A DNA stretch of 64,000 nt from CAZBBC01 sp964489835 (lineage in GTDB: Bacteria > Calditrichota > Calditrichia > JAJRVZ01): positions 34,555-98,554 of the forward strand of contig CAZBBC010000004.1 in the NCBI GenBank assembly GCA_964489835.1, read 5' to 3'. The position numbers and the translations under genes are program-made. Positions 26,614-35,738 of the stretch are shown in pieces. Position 1 is the stretch's first letter; each line of letters starts with the position of its first letter. The notes beneath the pieces are model-generated. The model was not told the DNA's origin. It made no database searches and was given only the letters and a program-made list of their open reading frames with translations.

Positions 26614-27966
26614 ATGATTTTTTCAAAGATTCGAACATTTTATACACCCGCGCCTCATATTGAATCTGTACCCAGGGAATCAGTCAATCAACTGTATAAA
26701 AAGTACCGTTGGAGTACACTTGAATCAACTTTTCTTGGCTATGCGGTATTTTACCTGGTTCGCAATAATTTATCCACGGTTGCAAAAGATATTGAGGGCG
26801 CGCTTCATTATGACCACAATATGATCGGAAGCATATTAGCTATTAGCGCAATTGCCTACGGACTTGGAAAATTCTTAATGGGTTCACTGTCGGATCGGAG
26901 CAATCCCGGAAGATTTATGGCCACCGGACTTTTATTAACGGCCATGTGCAATTTTGCATTTGGAAGTGTTGAAAATTATACCATCCATTTAATTTTATGG
27001 GCACTCAATGGTTTTATTCAAGGTATGGGATGGCCTCCCTGTGGCCGTTCGATCGGCCATTGGTTTAGTTTAAGGGAACGGGGTTCATATTTTGCGATCT
27101 GGAATATTGCCCACAATATTGGGGGAGGAGTTGCGGGCATATTAGCGGCATTTGCAGCCTCTAATTATGGTTGGCAAGCGGCTTTTTACTTCCCGGGCAT
27201 GATCGCGGTTGTCGGCTCGGTTTATCTATTTTGGAGACTCCGGGATACCCCTCAATCCGTCGGATTACCATCCATAGAAGAATACAAGAATGATTATCCC
27301 GAAGATGAAAAAGAACATGGTATTCACGAGAAGGAACTAAATACCAGAGAATTATTTATTGATAATATCTTAACAAATAAATATTTGTGGCTTATCGCCG
27401 CCGCAAATTTTTTTGTCTATATTGTTCGTTATAGCATGCTCGATTGGGGACCGACCTATCTCAGGGAAATGAAAGGGGCAACGCTGGCCGGAGGAGGTCT
27501 GGCCATACTTATATTAGAATTTGGCGGCATCCCCTCTACGTTGCTAATGGGCTGGCTTTCGGATAAAGTTGGCGGACGACGAGGGATGGTTAGTCTCTTA
27601 TGTATGATTCCTATCTTTGCTGCTTTTGCCGGTATATATTTAAATCCCCCGGGGAATTTGTGGTTAGATATGACATTTTTGGCTATTATCGGTTTTTTTA
27701 TATATCCACCGGTCATGTTACTCGGTGTATACGGTCTTGATCTGACTTCAAAAAAAGCGGTAGGTACGGCTGCTGGATTTATTGGTCTTTTCGGATATGT
27801 GGGGAGAACAGTGCAAGCGAAAGGATTTGGCTGGATTGTTGAGTATTATGGGGCTATTTACGGTCCGGAAGTCGGTTGGAATTTAGTCATCTCGGCAATT
27901 CTTGGCTGTACACTGTTGGCGATAATACTGCTCAGTTTTACATGGAATGTCAAACCAAAGGCCTAA
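26614..27966 (+). CDS. Organophosphate:phosphate antiporter (GlpT/UhpT-type MFS transporter)
   Basis: A 450-residue, 12-helix inner-membrane transporter. Signatures of the GlpT/UhpT/PgtP group are present: FYLVRNNLS in helix 1, LMGSLSDRSNPGRF between helices 2 and 3, GMGWPPCGRSIGHWFSLRERG in helix 4-5, and WNIAHNIGGG. Members exchange phosphate for glycerol-3-phosphate or hexose phosphate. The substrate cannot be told. An AAAGGAACC ribosome site precedes the ATG. A 12-base palindrome directly follows the stop. Confidence 0.9.
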   Translation: MIFSKIRTFYTPAPHIESVPRESVNQLYKKYRWSTLESTFLGYAVFYLVRNNLSTVAKDIEGALHYDHNMIGSILAISAIAYGLGKFLMGSLSDRSNPGRFMATGLLLTAMCNFAFGSVENYTIHLILWALNGFIQGMGWPPCGRSIGHWFSLRERGSYFAIWNIAHNIGGGVAGILAAFAASNYGWQAAFYFPGMIAVVGSVYLFWRLRDTPQSVGLPSIEEYKNDYPEDEKEHGIHEKELNTRELFIDNILTNKYLWLIAAANFFVYIVRYSMLDWGPTYLREMKGATLAGGGLAILILEFGGIPSTLLMGWLSDKVGGRRGMVSLLCMIPIFAAFAGIYLNPPGNLWLDMTFLAIIGFFIYPPVMLLGVYGLDLTSKKAVGTAAGFIGLFGYVGRTVQAKGFGWIVEYYGAIYGPEVGWNLVISAILGCTLLAIILLSFTWNVKPKA

Positions 27967-27967
27967 A

Positions 27968-27979
27968 ATTGTATACAAT
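27968..27979. promoter_or_regulatory. Perfect palindrome ATTGTATACAAT
   Basis: A perfect 12-base palindrome beginning two bases after the transporter stop and ending 58 bases before the lipoprotein gene at 28038. The half-site resembles operators of GntR-type regulators (TTGTATACAA). No regulator gene is adjacent, so its role is open. Confidence 0.35.
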
Positions 27980-28037
27980 GAGTTGTAATAAAAGATTGAG
28001 AGAATAAACAGATCAGATTAAATAACCAGAGGGAATA

Positions 28038-28904
28038 ATGAGTAGAATTTTTCTTTTATTTATTGTTATAGGTCTTGCCTGTGGTAATTCGGGCAAGGTT
28101 GGTCTGGAAAAGAAGTGGGAAACAGAACGTCTGTTAAAGGTTCCGGAGTCGGTAACCTATGATCAGGAAAGAAATATCCTGTATGTTTCAAATATCAATG
28201 GAAAACCTCTGGATAAGGATGGTAATGGATTTATTTCGAAAGTAAGACTGGATGGAAGCATTGAAAATTTGGAATGGGTAAAAAATTTAAATGCCCCGAA
28301 AGGTTCGGCCTTGTTCGGTAACAAACTTTACGTTACGGATATCGATCGTGTAGTGGTGATAAATGTGGAAGCGGGAAAGATCATTTCTGAACACCCAGAT
28401 TCCCGGGCAATATTTTTAAATGATGCAGCGGTGGATCATGAGGGAAAGGTTTATATCTCCGACTATTCTGATAAAAACAGTGTTATTTATCAACTCAATC
28501 AGGGAAAGTTAGATATATGGGTCAGAGGAAGTGAGATCGATAAACCAAATGGTCTGTATATATCAGGTAATGAATTATTGGTCGGTAACTCCGGTGATGG
28601 AAAAATAAAAGCGATTCATCTCGGGGAAAAGACAATCCGTACGGTTTCCGTTGTGGGATCCGGTATAGATGGTTTAAAAATGGATGGCGAAGGTAACTTT
28701 ATTGTATCTGATTGGGCGGGCAAAACCTCATGGATCTCAAAGGAAGGTCAAGTCATTGAACTTATAAATACTACTCAACAGAAGATCAATGCGGCTGATC
28801 TGGAGTTTATTATAAAGAAAAATTTAATAATTATACCGACATTTTTTGATAATCGTTTGGTAGCTTACGAATTACTCAGAACATCCCCATGGCGCGATTT
28901 ATAA
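28038..28904 (+). CDS. SMP-30/NHL-like beta-propeller lipoprotein
   Basis: A 288-residue protein with lipobox FIVIGLAC, then a six-bladed propeller resembling gluconolactonase/SMP-30 and NHL proteins: PESVTYDQERNILYVSN, LNAPKGSALFGNKLYVTD, IFLNDAAVDHEGKVYISDY, IDKPNGLYISGNELLVGN, IDGLKMDGEGNFIVSDW. The lactonase metal ligands cannot be assigned with certainty. It overlaps the ABC ATPase gene by 16 bases, so it belongs to that operon. Confidence 0.78.
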   Translation: MSRIFLLFIVIGLACGNSGKVGLEKKWETERLLKVPESVTYDQERNILYVSNINGKPLDKDGNGFISKVRLDGSIENLEWVKNLNAPKGSALFGNKLYVTDIDRVVVINVEAGKIISEHPDSRAIFLNDAAVDHEGKVYISDYSDKNSVIYQLNQGKLDIWVRGSEIDKPNGLYISGNELLVGNSGDGKIKAIHLGEKTIRTVSVVGSGIDGLKMDGEGNFIVSDWAGKTSWISKEGQVIELINTTQQKINAADLEFIIKKNLIIIPTFFDNRLVAYELLRTSPWRDL

Positions 28905-29782
28905 TAGAAACTGAAAATCTCACTAAGTATTATGGTAAAATACGTGGAATAGAAGATCTGAACTTCCAGATTAACGAAGGAGAATTGTTTGGTTTTCTTG
29001 GTCCCAACGGTGCGGGAAAATCAACAACGATCAGGCTGCTTCTTAATCTGTTACAACCATCTTCAGGCAGAGCGTACCTGTTTGGCAAGGAAGTGAGAAA
29101 ATATTACAAACAAATTTTTAAACGAATTGGAAATTTGCCGGGAGAATTGAAATTATATGAAGAATTAAACGGCAATTATTTTCTTGATTATATGAATAGC
29201 TTCAACACAAAGAATCCCATATTGAGAGAAGAGCTTATTGAAGCTTTTCAGCTTAAAAAAGAAGATATGAATAAGAAAATCAAATATTATTCACGGGGTA
29301 TGAAACAAAAACTGGGCATCATACAGGCTCTTCAGGAAGAACCGGATCTAATCATTATGGATGAGCCATCAGAAGGTCTGGATCCGCTGAACAAGAATGT
29401 ACTATATGACTATCTGATAAAACTCAAGGATAATGGAAAAACAATATTTTTTTCTTCTCACAATCTGTCTGAAGTCGAAAAAATCAGTGATCATGTAGGA
29501 TTGGTTAAAAACGGTAGGTTTATAGCCCTGGAATCAATCAACAATCTGAAAAAGAAAATGGTACGAAGAATGGAAATTGAATTCGCTGAAAGAGTGGATC
29601 TTAAGGATTTTAAGTATCCATCGCGGAAAGTAATTGAACAAAAAAACAATTGCCTGGTTTTAAATGTCACGGAGGATATTAATCCACTGCTACGGATCCT
29701 TACAAAATACCGGATTAAAAATATGGTTTTCCCTGAACCCTCACTGGAAGACATGTTTATGACATTTTACACAAAAGATTAA
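28889..29782 (+). CDS. ABC transporter ATP-binding protein
   Basis: A 297-residue ATPase subunit of an ABC-2 type exporter. Walker A is GPNGAGKST, the signature motif is YSRGMKQKLGI, Walker B is LIIMDEPSEGLDP and the switch histidine lies in SSHNLSEVEKI. A C-terminal extension of about 70 residues, ending EPSLEDMFMTFY, is typical of exporters of the CcmA/NatA group. It is preceded by the propeller lipoprotein (16-base overlap) and followed after 2 bases by the permease gene. Confidence 0.95.
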   Translation: MARFIIETENLTKYYGKIRGIEDLNFQINEGELFGFLGPNGAGKSTTIRLLLNLLQPSSGRAYLFGKEVRKYYKQIFKRIGNLPGELKLYEELNGNYFLDYMNSFNTKNPILREELIEAFQLKKEDMNKKIKYYSRGMKQKLGIIQALQEEPDLIIMDEPSEGLDPLNKNVLYDYLIKLKDNGKTIFFSSHNLSEVEKISDHVGLVKNGRFIALESINNLKKKMVRRMEIEFAERVDLKDFKYPSRKVIEQKNNCLVLNVTEDINPLLRILTKYRIKNMVFPEPSLEDMFMTFYTKD

Positions 29783-29784
29783 CG

Positions 29785-30609
29785 ATGAAAACCTCATACC
29801 TAAACATTTCCCTTGGAATGCCCTATATAAAGAAAATTTTCAATGATCAAAAATATGTTATTTTATGGCTGACCATTTTTTCTTTTACTTTTGAATTTGC
29901 CTTTGCCTGGTTGTTGTTTGAGGCTGAATTTTCACAGTTGTTTGAGTCTGTGGCCCATCGTCTGCCACCATCTCTTATAAATTTTCTGGGCGTTTCAGTC
30001 GGAGCTGGATTTTATAGCAGCCAAATCTTAGCCTTCGGTTACTCACATCCACTGATCTTAATCAGTTTATCATTACTTCCCATCGGGCTGTCTGCCCGAT
30101 ATATTGCCGGAGAAATAGAGAATAAAACATTTGATTTATTGATGGTCAGATCGATCCATCGGAGTATAATTCCGATGCAACTGTTTATATTTATTATGCT
30201 TGCCCTTGCTGTCCAGATAGCGGCGTTATTTGCCGGAACGTATACAGGGTATCAGCTGTTCTCTTTAGAGATAGATATTAGAGGTTATGCTAAAGTTGCT
30301 GCATTAACCTTTTTTTTCTTTATCAGCATGGGAGCAATTTCCCTGGCAATCACAACCTTTCAAAATGAACGGGGAAAGGCGGTAGCAAAAATAGTCACTT
30401 TTTTTGTCATTCTGTATTTTTATGATACAGTGGTTCGTCTTAATAAATCATTGGAGTATCTGACAACATACAGCTATTTTGATCTCCATCAACCGGCAAA
30501 ATTACTTCGGGGACAATCAAATATTGGCTTTGGCATTCTGATTTTGTTGACTATTACCTTTGTGTTTTTAGGAGTGGCGATTTTTCAGTTTAATAAGCGT
30601 GATTTGTAA
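29785..30609 (+). CDS. ABC-2 type permease subunit
   Basis: A 274-residue membrane protein with about six transmembrane helices and the ABC-2 layout: an N-terminal cytoplasmic start, helix 1 (about 24-46), then the middle motif ARYIAGEIENKTFDLLMVRS, which couples to the ATPase. It pairs with the preceding ATPase. Substrate unknown. Its stop is 1 base from the stop of the convergent HhH gene. Confidence 0.88.
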   Translation: MKTSYLNISLGMPYIKKIFNDQKYVILWLTIFSFTFEFAFAWLLFEAEFSQLFESVAHRLPPSLINFLGVSVGAGFYSSQILAFGYSHPLILISLSLLPIGLSARYIAGEIENKTFDLLMVRSIHRSIIPMQLFIFIMLALAVQIAALFAGTYTGYQLFSLEIDIRGYAKVAALTFFFFISMGAISLAITTFQNERGKAVAKIVTFFVILYFYDTVVRLNKSLEYLTTYSYFDLHQPAKLLRGQSNIGFGILILLTITFVFLGVAIFQFNKRDL

Positions 30610-30610
30610 A

Positions 30611-32572
30611 TCAATACTTGTATTCAAGTTGTAAATGAATATCCTGTCTTTTTTCTCCGGCAATGCTTGTTAAGCCTGTGCCGATATTTTCTATACCATC
30701 GAAAAAAATCTGTCGATACTTGAACCAAAGTTTAGTGTTTCTCAATAAATGAGTGGATAGCATGAGATACCATTTATTTCCGCTTCCAAATACTGAATAA
30801 TTTGAAAACACACCGGGGAGATCATTTTCGTATTCATACAGACGTGCATCATAATCAGTGGTATTAAATGAACTGTAGCGGATTTGAACGGTAATGGATT
30901 TATATAACGACCAATAGAGATCTTGATAAAAATTTAATCCTTTTTTGATATTATATACACTGGAAAAATTTATACGCACATACTCCCAGCGGCTTCGAAA
31001 TCGAACTTTTGTGCTAAATCGCTTTTCAATTTGCAAACGGATATTATATTTTTTCTTTTTTATATGAAAGAAAATATCAGCCTGATATTCATGGGAAGAG
31101 GTAAAATTGTAACGCAATTGAAAACGCGTTTTCAGCAGATTAAAATACTCCAGCTGGAAGAAAAATCCCTTCATATGCGAGGGTAATGGTTTAAAATAAG
31201 AACGCCATAAATCTTTTTTGGTATACCAGTAGGTAACAATTTTTAGATCTTTGAGGGGTTCCCCAGTGGTGCTAATCAGCAAGCCGTTTGTAGGTTGTGG
31301 AAAAGGATCGGAATCGGAGACAGATCTGCCAAAGGGTGAACGAAATAATACCGGCAGGCGCCACCATTTAAATAAAAACTGCCAATCGGATTGTCCAATA
31401 TTTAGAGTGTGTTGATGAGCAAATCCTCCTAAAGACAAAGGTACAATCTCGCCGCTAAGATAGATATTTTTTGGTTGTATGGAATAAAATAATGAGAAAT
31501 TACTCAAGGCTGATCCATAGAAGTAATAATATTTTTTGCGCTTGTCTTCCGGAGAAGGAGAGACAATCGGGGGATCATAAGCGGTTCTCTGGTAAGTTAA
31601 TCCTACATCACCGAATAAAAGGATCGGAATTCTAATAATGCCCCCGAATGACCTTTCAGTAAGTGTGTTTTCTCTCGATACCTCAACCGAAGTACGATGA
31701 TAACCGCTTCTGTCAAATCCGGTAACCCCAGGCTCATTATCGGATATAACAGCATCTTTAAATCTCCGTGAGTAATATGCTACAATATTTCCGCCATTAT
31801 CAGCTCCCCATTCGACCACCGCACCTAAAAAGCCATCGCTTTCATTGCTTGATAGAGAAGGTATTACCCGGTGATGTTTGTTGTATGAAGGATTAAAAAT
31901 GATCGTACTTTTCGGTAGAGAAAAAGGTGCCGAGAGAAGCAGTCCCTCAGCGCAGTGAATATAATAATTTCCTATGATTAAATTGAGAGGGTGATTCGGA
32001 TATTGCCAGGAAATATATCCTGAAAGGTGATCAGTATAATCACGTTCACCGGGATCTTTTTGTATCAGAACACCACCCGATAGATTTTTCTGCATTTTTA
32101 AACGAATCCGGGAATAACTTTCATATGGAGAACCCTGAAATATATTTTCTAAGAATGCACGGTTTTTATTTAAGGTGTATTGCAAGCGATGGCGTATATC
32201 GACTTTTGGAAAATACTCGGGCTTTTTTAATTGAATAAATGGAAAAATAAATTTATAGACATCTTTTCCTAATATCCTCCGGACTTCTGCCTTTTTAAAA
32301 AACGGCCTGAAATTTAAAATTATTTCGATATGTGTAAGGGAAAGAAAAGGTATCTTTTCAAGGGTTTCTCTCGAAGCGCTGTTAATATCCACCGGATTTG
32401 TACTTAGTATTTCCAGCCAATCTTTAATATACGTTTCTTCCTCCTCAACATCAAAGATCATTTCAGGTATCGAGTCAGTCTGTGCTTTTAACAGACAGAT
32501 GTGAACAAGCAGATAGGTACCCACAAAAATAAACTTATGTGCCAGAAGTGGCCAACGTTTTTTACAAAGCAC
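30611..32572 (-). CDS. Helix-hairpin-helix / outer-membrane beta-barrel protein
   Basis: About 653 residues. A signal peptide ends near LLKAQ. A periplasmic HhH-like motif follows (about 55-85: DINSASRETLEKIPFLS), then a long region of alternating aromatic strands to the C-terminal QLEYKY, typical of an outer-membrane barrel. HhH-plus-barrel proteins of this kind are frequent in FCB bacteria; their function is not known. The GTG at 32572 is favoured since AGGAGG lies 7 bases upstream; a TTG at 32575 is in frame. It converges with the ABC permease. Confidence 0.78.
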   Translation of the reverse strand: MLCKKRWPLLAHKFIFVGTYLLVHICLLKAQTDSIPEMIFDVEEEETYIKDWLEILSTNPVDINSASRETLEKIPFLSLTHIEIILNFRPFFKKAEVRRILGKDVYKFIFPFIQLKKPEYFPKVDIRHRLQYTLNKNRAFLENIFQGSPYESYSRIRLKMQKNLSGGVLIQKDPGERDYTDHLSGYISWQYPNHPLNLIIGNYYIHCAEGLLLSAPFSLPKSTIIFNPSYNKHHRVIPSLSSNESDGFLGAVVEWGADNGGNIVAYYSRRFKDAVISDNEPGVTGFDRSGYHRTSVEVSRENTLTERSFGGIIRIPILLFGDVGLTYQRTAYDPPIVSPSPEDKRKKYYYFYGSALSNFSLFYSIQPKNIYLSGEIVPLSLGGFAHQHTLNIGQSDWQFLFKWWRLPVLFRSPFGRSVSDSDPFPQPTNGLLISTTGEPLKDLKIVTYWYTKKDLWRSYFKPLPSHMKGFFFQLEYFNLLKTRFQLRYNFTSSHEYQADIFFHIKKKKYNIRLQIEKRFSTKVRFRSRWEYVRINFSSVYNIKKGLNFYQDLYWSLYKSITVQIRYSSFNTTDYDARLYEYENDLPGVFSNYSVFGSGNKWYLMLSTHLLRNTKLWFKYRQIFFDGIENIGTGLTSIAGEKRQDIHLQLEYKY

Positions 32573-32575
32573 CAA

Positions 32576-32953
32576 GAATCCTCCTGCATAACGTGCTGAT
32601 TATTTACTATACAGGATGGTATTCAATCTCTATGCCAAAAATTTTAAAAACTTTTATCCACGGATTCTATGGATTCCACGGATTTTATTTTGAAATAATT
32701 TTTATTTTAGTTTTAATCCGCGCAAATCCGTGTCAGTCTGCGCCTGCCTGCCCGGCGCAGACGTGGCTATGACGGGATCCGGCTTCGATGAATAATCCGT
32801 GGACTTTTTTTTGTTTGCAGCCAACGGCTGCGTTATGAATAGATCAGGTTAGATAATTTCTATCAGGATGCGATGGTAATGTTGGAGGAATTAAATGAAA
32901 ACATAAAGAGAGTAATATTAAAAGAGACCACAGGAAGGAAGAAAATGGAAAAA
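32576..32953. other. Intergenic region, 378 bases, containing a palindromic repeat
   Basis: Upstream of the HhH gene. The middle (32655-32812) is a composite palindromic repeat described separately. The rest, up to the end of the MmgE/PrpD gene at 32954, is purine-rich with no coding look. Confidence 0.6.
32655..32812. repeat. Composite palindromic intergenic repeat
   Basis: Outer arms TCCACGGATT (32657-32666) and AATCCGTGGA (32794-32803) are perfect reverse complements, and a run of eight Ts follows (32805-32812). Inside lies a GC-rich hairpin: GTCTGCGCC (32736-32744), a 9-base loop, and GGCGCAGAC (32754-32762). Two more ATCC-CGGATT-like copies lie between. The 'ATCCACGGATT ... AATCCGCG.AAATCCGTG' wording is one I recall as a common dispersed repeat in environmental genomes of this kind, not checked here. 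It could fold into one long structure acting as a terminator for the minus-strand or plus-strand transcripts. Confidence 0.6.
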
Positions 32954-34321
32954 TCAGCCGAGTAATTTGGCAAAATCTGCAACATCGTTCAGTTTTTCCA
33001 AATGAAAAATGGATTCCAGAATTTTGTTTCTTTTATCTTCACCGGTTAGGGGTAAAACCATAGAATCGAACTTGGCAAAGAGCATATCATCATCCATTGG
33101 TTCACGATAATCACCTAAGGGATAATCTATCTCGATTCTGTATTCATCTCCATTTTGGGTTGTTATTTCAACACCAGCTTTCTTCAAAGATGGAAAGGTT
33201 TTTTCATAATCAGGATCGGCAACAACCTTGATTTTATTCAGGTAAGAACGAATCTCCGGATCAAGAATTTTCTCTTCGTTGAATGACCCGGGTGTGACAG
33301 AACCGTCAACGATGGCAGCAGCAACACAATAGGGTAAACTATGATCAGCTGTTTCGCGAGTGCGCGGATCATATTTTGAGGGATCGGATAAAATATCCAC
33401 TGCCCGGGCAACAGTTCGTATTTTCACTTCTTTTACATCTTTTCGATTGATATTGTTGGCTTTCATAATCTTGATTACAGCGGAGATAGATGAGTGGGTC
33501 AGAGCTTCGGTAGGAAAGGCTTTCATCGAGCAACGTGAAATTCGGAAACTTTCACACCAACCGTCGGTCAAAATATCTAAATCAAATTGATTATTAACAA
33601 AAGTATCGGTCAACCCTTCCTTCCCATCAATAACATGTGTTGGTCCTTTATAACCGCGTTGAGCCAGCAGCGCAGAAAATATACCCGCCTGTGTTGCCAG
33701 GGGATCAACCGTGTTTTTCATCATTGTTAATTTTCCGGCAGTTACGGCACCAATAGTATAATTATGAGTGGCGCAGATTCCGACTGCATGCACCAGCTGT
33801 TCTTCACTTAAACCCAGAATTTTACCGGTGATCAGGGGTGAGGCAATCTGGGTTAAAGAGGCATGGTGCCACTTTGTCTCCCGAAGGCCCGGAAAAGCAA
33901 ATTCACATAAACGTTGCTCCCATTCATAGGCCAAAACAATGGCAACAATTAAATCCCTGCCATTCCTGTGTAAGACTTCTGCAGGGGTTAGTGCGGCCGG
34001 GATGAGGTCACTGGGATGCGAAGGATCCTGCTCCCAATAAATGTCATTATAGTCAAGGGCCCGGATCATCAGAGAATTCAATAGCCCGGCATTAACCATG
34101 GGCAATTTTTGCGGCGAATCGAAGACAGTTGCTTCCTCTTTCCCGGCCTGTTCATTTAAAAAGTCTGACATGATACGAACATCTTCCATTTGGCTTGCAC
34201 CATAGGCACATCCGATTGAATCAATCAAAAAACGCTTGCTTAGATCAATCACATCCTGAGAAAGATCATCGAATTCAAGATTTTTTGTTAATTTTGCCAT
34301 TTTATAGGTAATGTCTTGCAT
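32954..34321 (-). CDS. MmgE/PrpD-family dehydratase-like enzyme
   Basis: A 455-residue MmgE/PrpD protein with the all-helical N-terminal domain followed by the mixed lid domain. Motifs are FLIDSIGCAYGA, LNSLMIRALDYND, HPSDLIPAALTPAE, KWHHASLTQIASPLITGKI and CSMKAFPTEALTHSSI. Members include 2-methylcitrate dehydratase and cis-aconitate decarboxylase. Here it ends an operon with isocitrate-dehydrogenase-like and citryl-CoA-lyase-like genes, so a substrate such as citrate, methylcitrate or aconitate is likely. The ATG at 34321 lies 6 bases after GGGGAG; an ATG at 34327 abuts that box and is unlikely. The symbol is withheld because substrate is not decided. Confidence 0.9.
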   Translation of the reverse strand: MQDITYKMAKLTKNLEFDDLSQDVIDLSKRFLIDSIGCAYGASQMEDVRIMSDFLNEQAGKEEATVFDSPQKLPMVNAGLLNSLMIRALDYNDIYWEQDPSHPSDLIPAALTPAEVLHRNGRDLIVAIVLAYEWEQRLCEFAFPGLRETKWHHASLTQIASPLITGKILGLSEEQLVHAVGICATHNYTIGAVTAGKLTMMKNTVDPLATQAGIFSALLAQRGYKGPTHVIDGKEGLTDTFVNNQFDLDILTDGWCESFRISRCSMKAFPTEALTHSSISAVIKIMKANNINRKDVKEVKIRTVARAVDILSDPSKYDPRTRETADHSLPYCVAAAIVDGSVTPGSFNEEKILDPEIRSYLNKIKVVADPDYEKTFPSLKKAGVEITTQNGDEYRIEIDYPLGDYREPMDDDMLFAKFDSMVLPLTGEDKRNKILESIFHLEKLNDVADFAKLLG

Positions 34322-34404
34322 CAACATCTCCCCAATATCTGCTAGCCCCTATAGTAGCCGGCAGGAATTGAATTTTATGCAGATCAAAATTGACATGAAT
34401 AGAG

Positions 34405-35523
34405 TTACAATATTCTGCTTACTTCTTCGGCCACTTCCAAAGAGGTATTCTTTCCGCCCATATCGTATGTTTTGACTTTTTTCTCCAGAATAACCGTGGC
34501 AATACTCTTCTCAAGTGTTGTTGCCATTTCCATTTCCCCCAGCCATTCCAACATCAAGCGGGTGGCAAGGAACATCGCCATTGGATTCACTTTATATTGG
34601 CCAGCATACTTTGGGGCGGATCCATGTGTAGGCTCAAAAACGGCATAATTATCTCCGATGTTCCCGCTAGAAGCGAAACCTAATCCACCCACCAGCTGAG
34701 CCGCCAGATCAGAAAGAATATCACCAAACATATTCTCTGCGACCATAATTCCATAATCATGTGGATTCTTAATAAGCCACATGGCCTGGGCATCGATATT
34801 TGTTTCCCACAATTCAATTCCGGGATATTTTTTTGCAACTTCTCTTGCGGTACGGATCATTAATCCACCGGTCTCTCGCAAAACATTTGGTTTATCCACG
34901 ACGGTTACGGATTTATAGCCATTTTTTTGGGCATATTTATATGCCTGGGTAACAATGTTTGCACATTTCTGCCGGGACATGATCCGTGTAGACAAAGCAA
35001 GATTTTCTAAACCATAGGCTTTGAATTTTTTCATTTTTGGATGATTTTTTTCCAGAACAGTGAAAACATCTTCAGGAATCGGATGAAATTCCACACCACC
35101 ATACATTCCCTCCGTATTTTCCCTGAATATGACAAGATCAATATCCTCTTTGTAATTTAAGGGATTGCCCGGATAGGCTTTGCAGGGGCGGAGGTTGGTA
35201 TGCAGATTAAATTCCTGACGTAAACGGACGATCGGAGAAAAATAGACAGATCCTTTATTTCTCAAATGCTCATCCAGTTCAGCAGCAGCTTCTTCTTTGG
35301 GTTTTGATGTGATGGCTCCGAATAAAGCACAATCGGTATTTTTCATCATATCAATTGTCCGTTGTGGCAGCGGATCTCCTTCATGTTTCCAGAATTCCCA
35401 GCCGATATCCCCATGGATATACTCAGCGGAAAAGTTTAAAGCATCCAAAACGATTCGGGTTGCTTCCATAACATCGTTGCCTACGCCGTCTCCCGGTAAC
35501 CAGGCGATTTTATATTTTGCCAT
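34405..35523 (-). CDS. Isocitrate/isopropylmalate dehydrogenase-family enzyme, probably isocitrate-type
   Basis: A 372-residue beta-decarboxylating dehydrogenase. It begins KIAWLPGDGVGNDV and contains the substrate-binding LRPCKAY, RENTEGMYGGVE, the catalytic K in VVDKPNVL, and AENMFGDILSDLAAQLVGGLG with metal-binding aspartates. The cofactor loop HGSAPKYAGQYKVNP resembles the HGTAPKYAGQDKVNP of NADP-type E. coli isocitrate dehydrogenase. Isocitrate-like substrate and NADP use are inferences; homoisocitrate, isopropylmalate and tartrate are alternatives. The start at 35523 has AAGGAG at good spacing; the open frame reaches 35559. Upstream lies the GxxExxY relic, which separates it from the HD-like gene. 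Confidence 0.88.
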   Translation of the reverse strand: MAKYKIAWLPGDGVGNDVMEATRIVLDALNFSAEYIHGDIGWEFWKHEGDPLPQRTIDMMKNTDCALFGAITSKPKEEAAAELDEHLRNKGSVYFSPIVRLRQEFNLHTNLRPCKAYPGNPLNYKEDIDLVIFRENTEGMYGGVEFHPIPEDVFTVLEKNHPKMKKFKAYGLENLALSTRIMSRQKCANIVTQAYKYAQKNGYKSVTVVDKPNVLRETGGLMIRTAREVAKKYPGIELWETNIDAQAMWLIKNPHDYGIMVAENMFGDILSDLAAQLVGGLGFASSGNIGDNYAVFEPTHGSAPKYAGQYKVNPMAMFLATRLMLEWLGEMEMATTLEKSIATVILEKKVKTYDMGGKNTSLEVAEEVSRIL

Positions 35524-35554
35524 TCTAGCTCCTTTATCAAATAGTATTTTATTT

Positions 35555-35738
35555 GCCACAGAGGCACAGAGGGATAAAAAAACTTATAAAATATATCTTT
35601 TAATTCCGTCTTTTAATAACCGCGTATTAAAATTAATTAATAGACCTAATTGTTTATGAACTTCGATACAGCAGCCAATAATTTTCTCTGTAATTTTATT
35701 TAAATCTACCTCAGTGCACTCCGTGTCTTTGTGGCTTA
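35555..35738. repeat. Near-perfect terminal inverted repeats flanking the GxxExxY relic
   Basis: GCCACAGAGGCACAGAGGG from 35555 and, reading the opposite strand from 35735, GCCACAAAGACACGGAGTG are imperfect terminal inverted repeats. They enclose the decayed GxxExxY reading frame. The outer arm at 35735-35738 overlaps the stop codon of the HD-like gene. The 'CCACAGAG.CACAGAG' arm is, as I recall, often found around GxxExxY genes. Confidence 0.65.
35584..35709 (-). pseudogene. GxxExxY-family protein relic with internal deletion
   Basis: The minus strand encodes 41 codons plus a stop: VDLNKITEKIIGCCIEVHKQ, then LGLLINFNTRLLKDGIKR, then YIL. The first part is the conserved N-terminus of GxxExxY proteins (ITEKIIGAAIEVHK-LGPGLLE...), and the second is their conserved C-terminus (...VGLLINFN-PLLKDGIKR). 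About 70-80 central residues are missing, including the GxxExxY and nuclease-like core. The junction falls at a shared G-L-L, suggesting loss between short direct repeats. There is no in-frame ATG/GTG/TTG start near 35709, and the frame stays open across the junction, so the deletion was in frame. Confidence 0.75.

Noticed and set aside
35297..35659. A plus-strand reading frame of 120 codons across the dehydrogenase start and GxxExxY relic
   Set aside because: It is antisense to the dehydrogenase N-terminus and to the relic; no family resemblance and no ribosome site.
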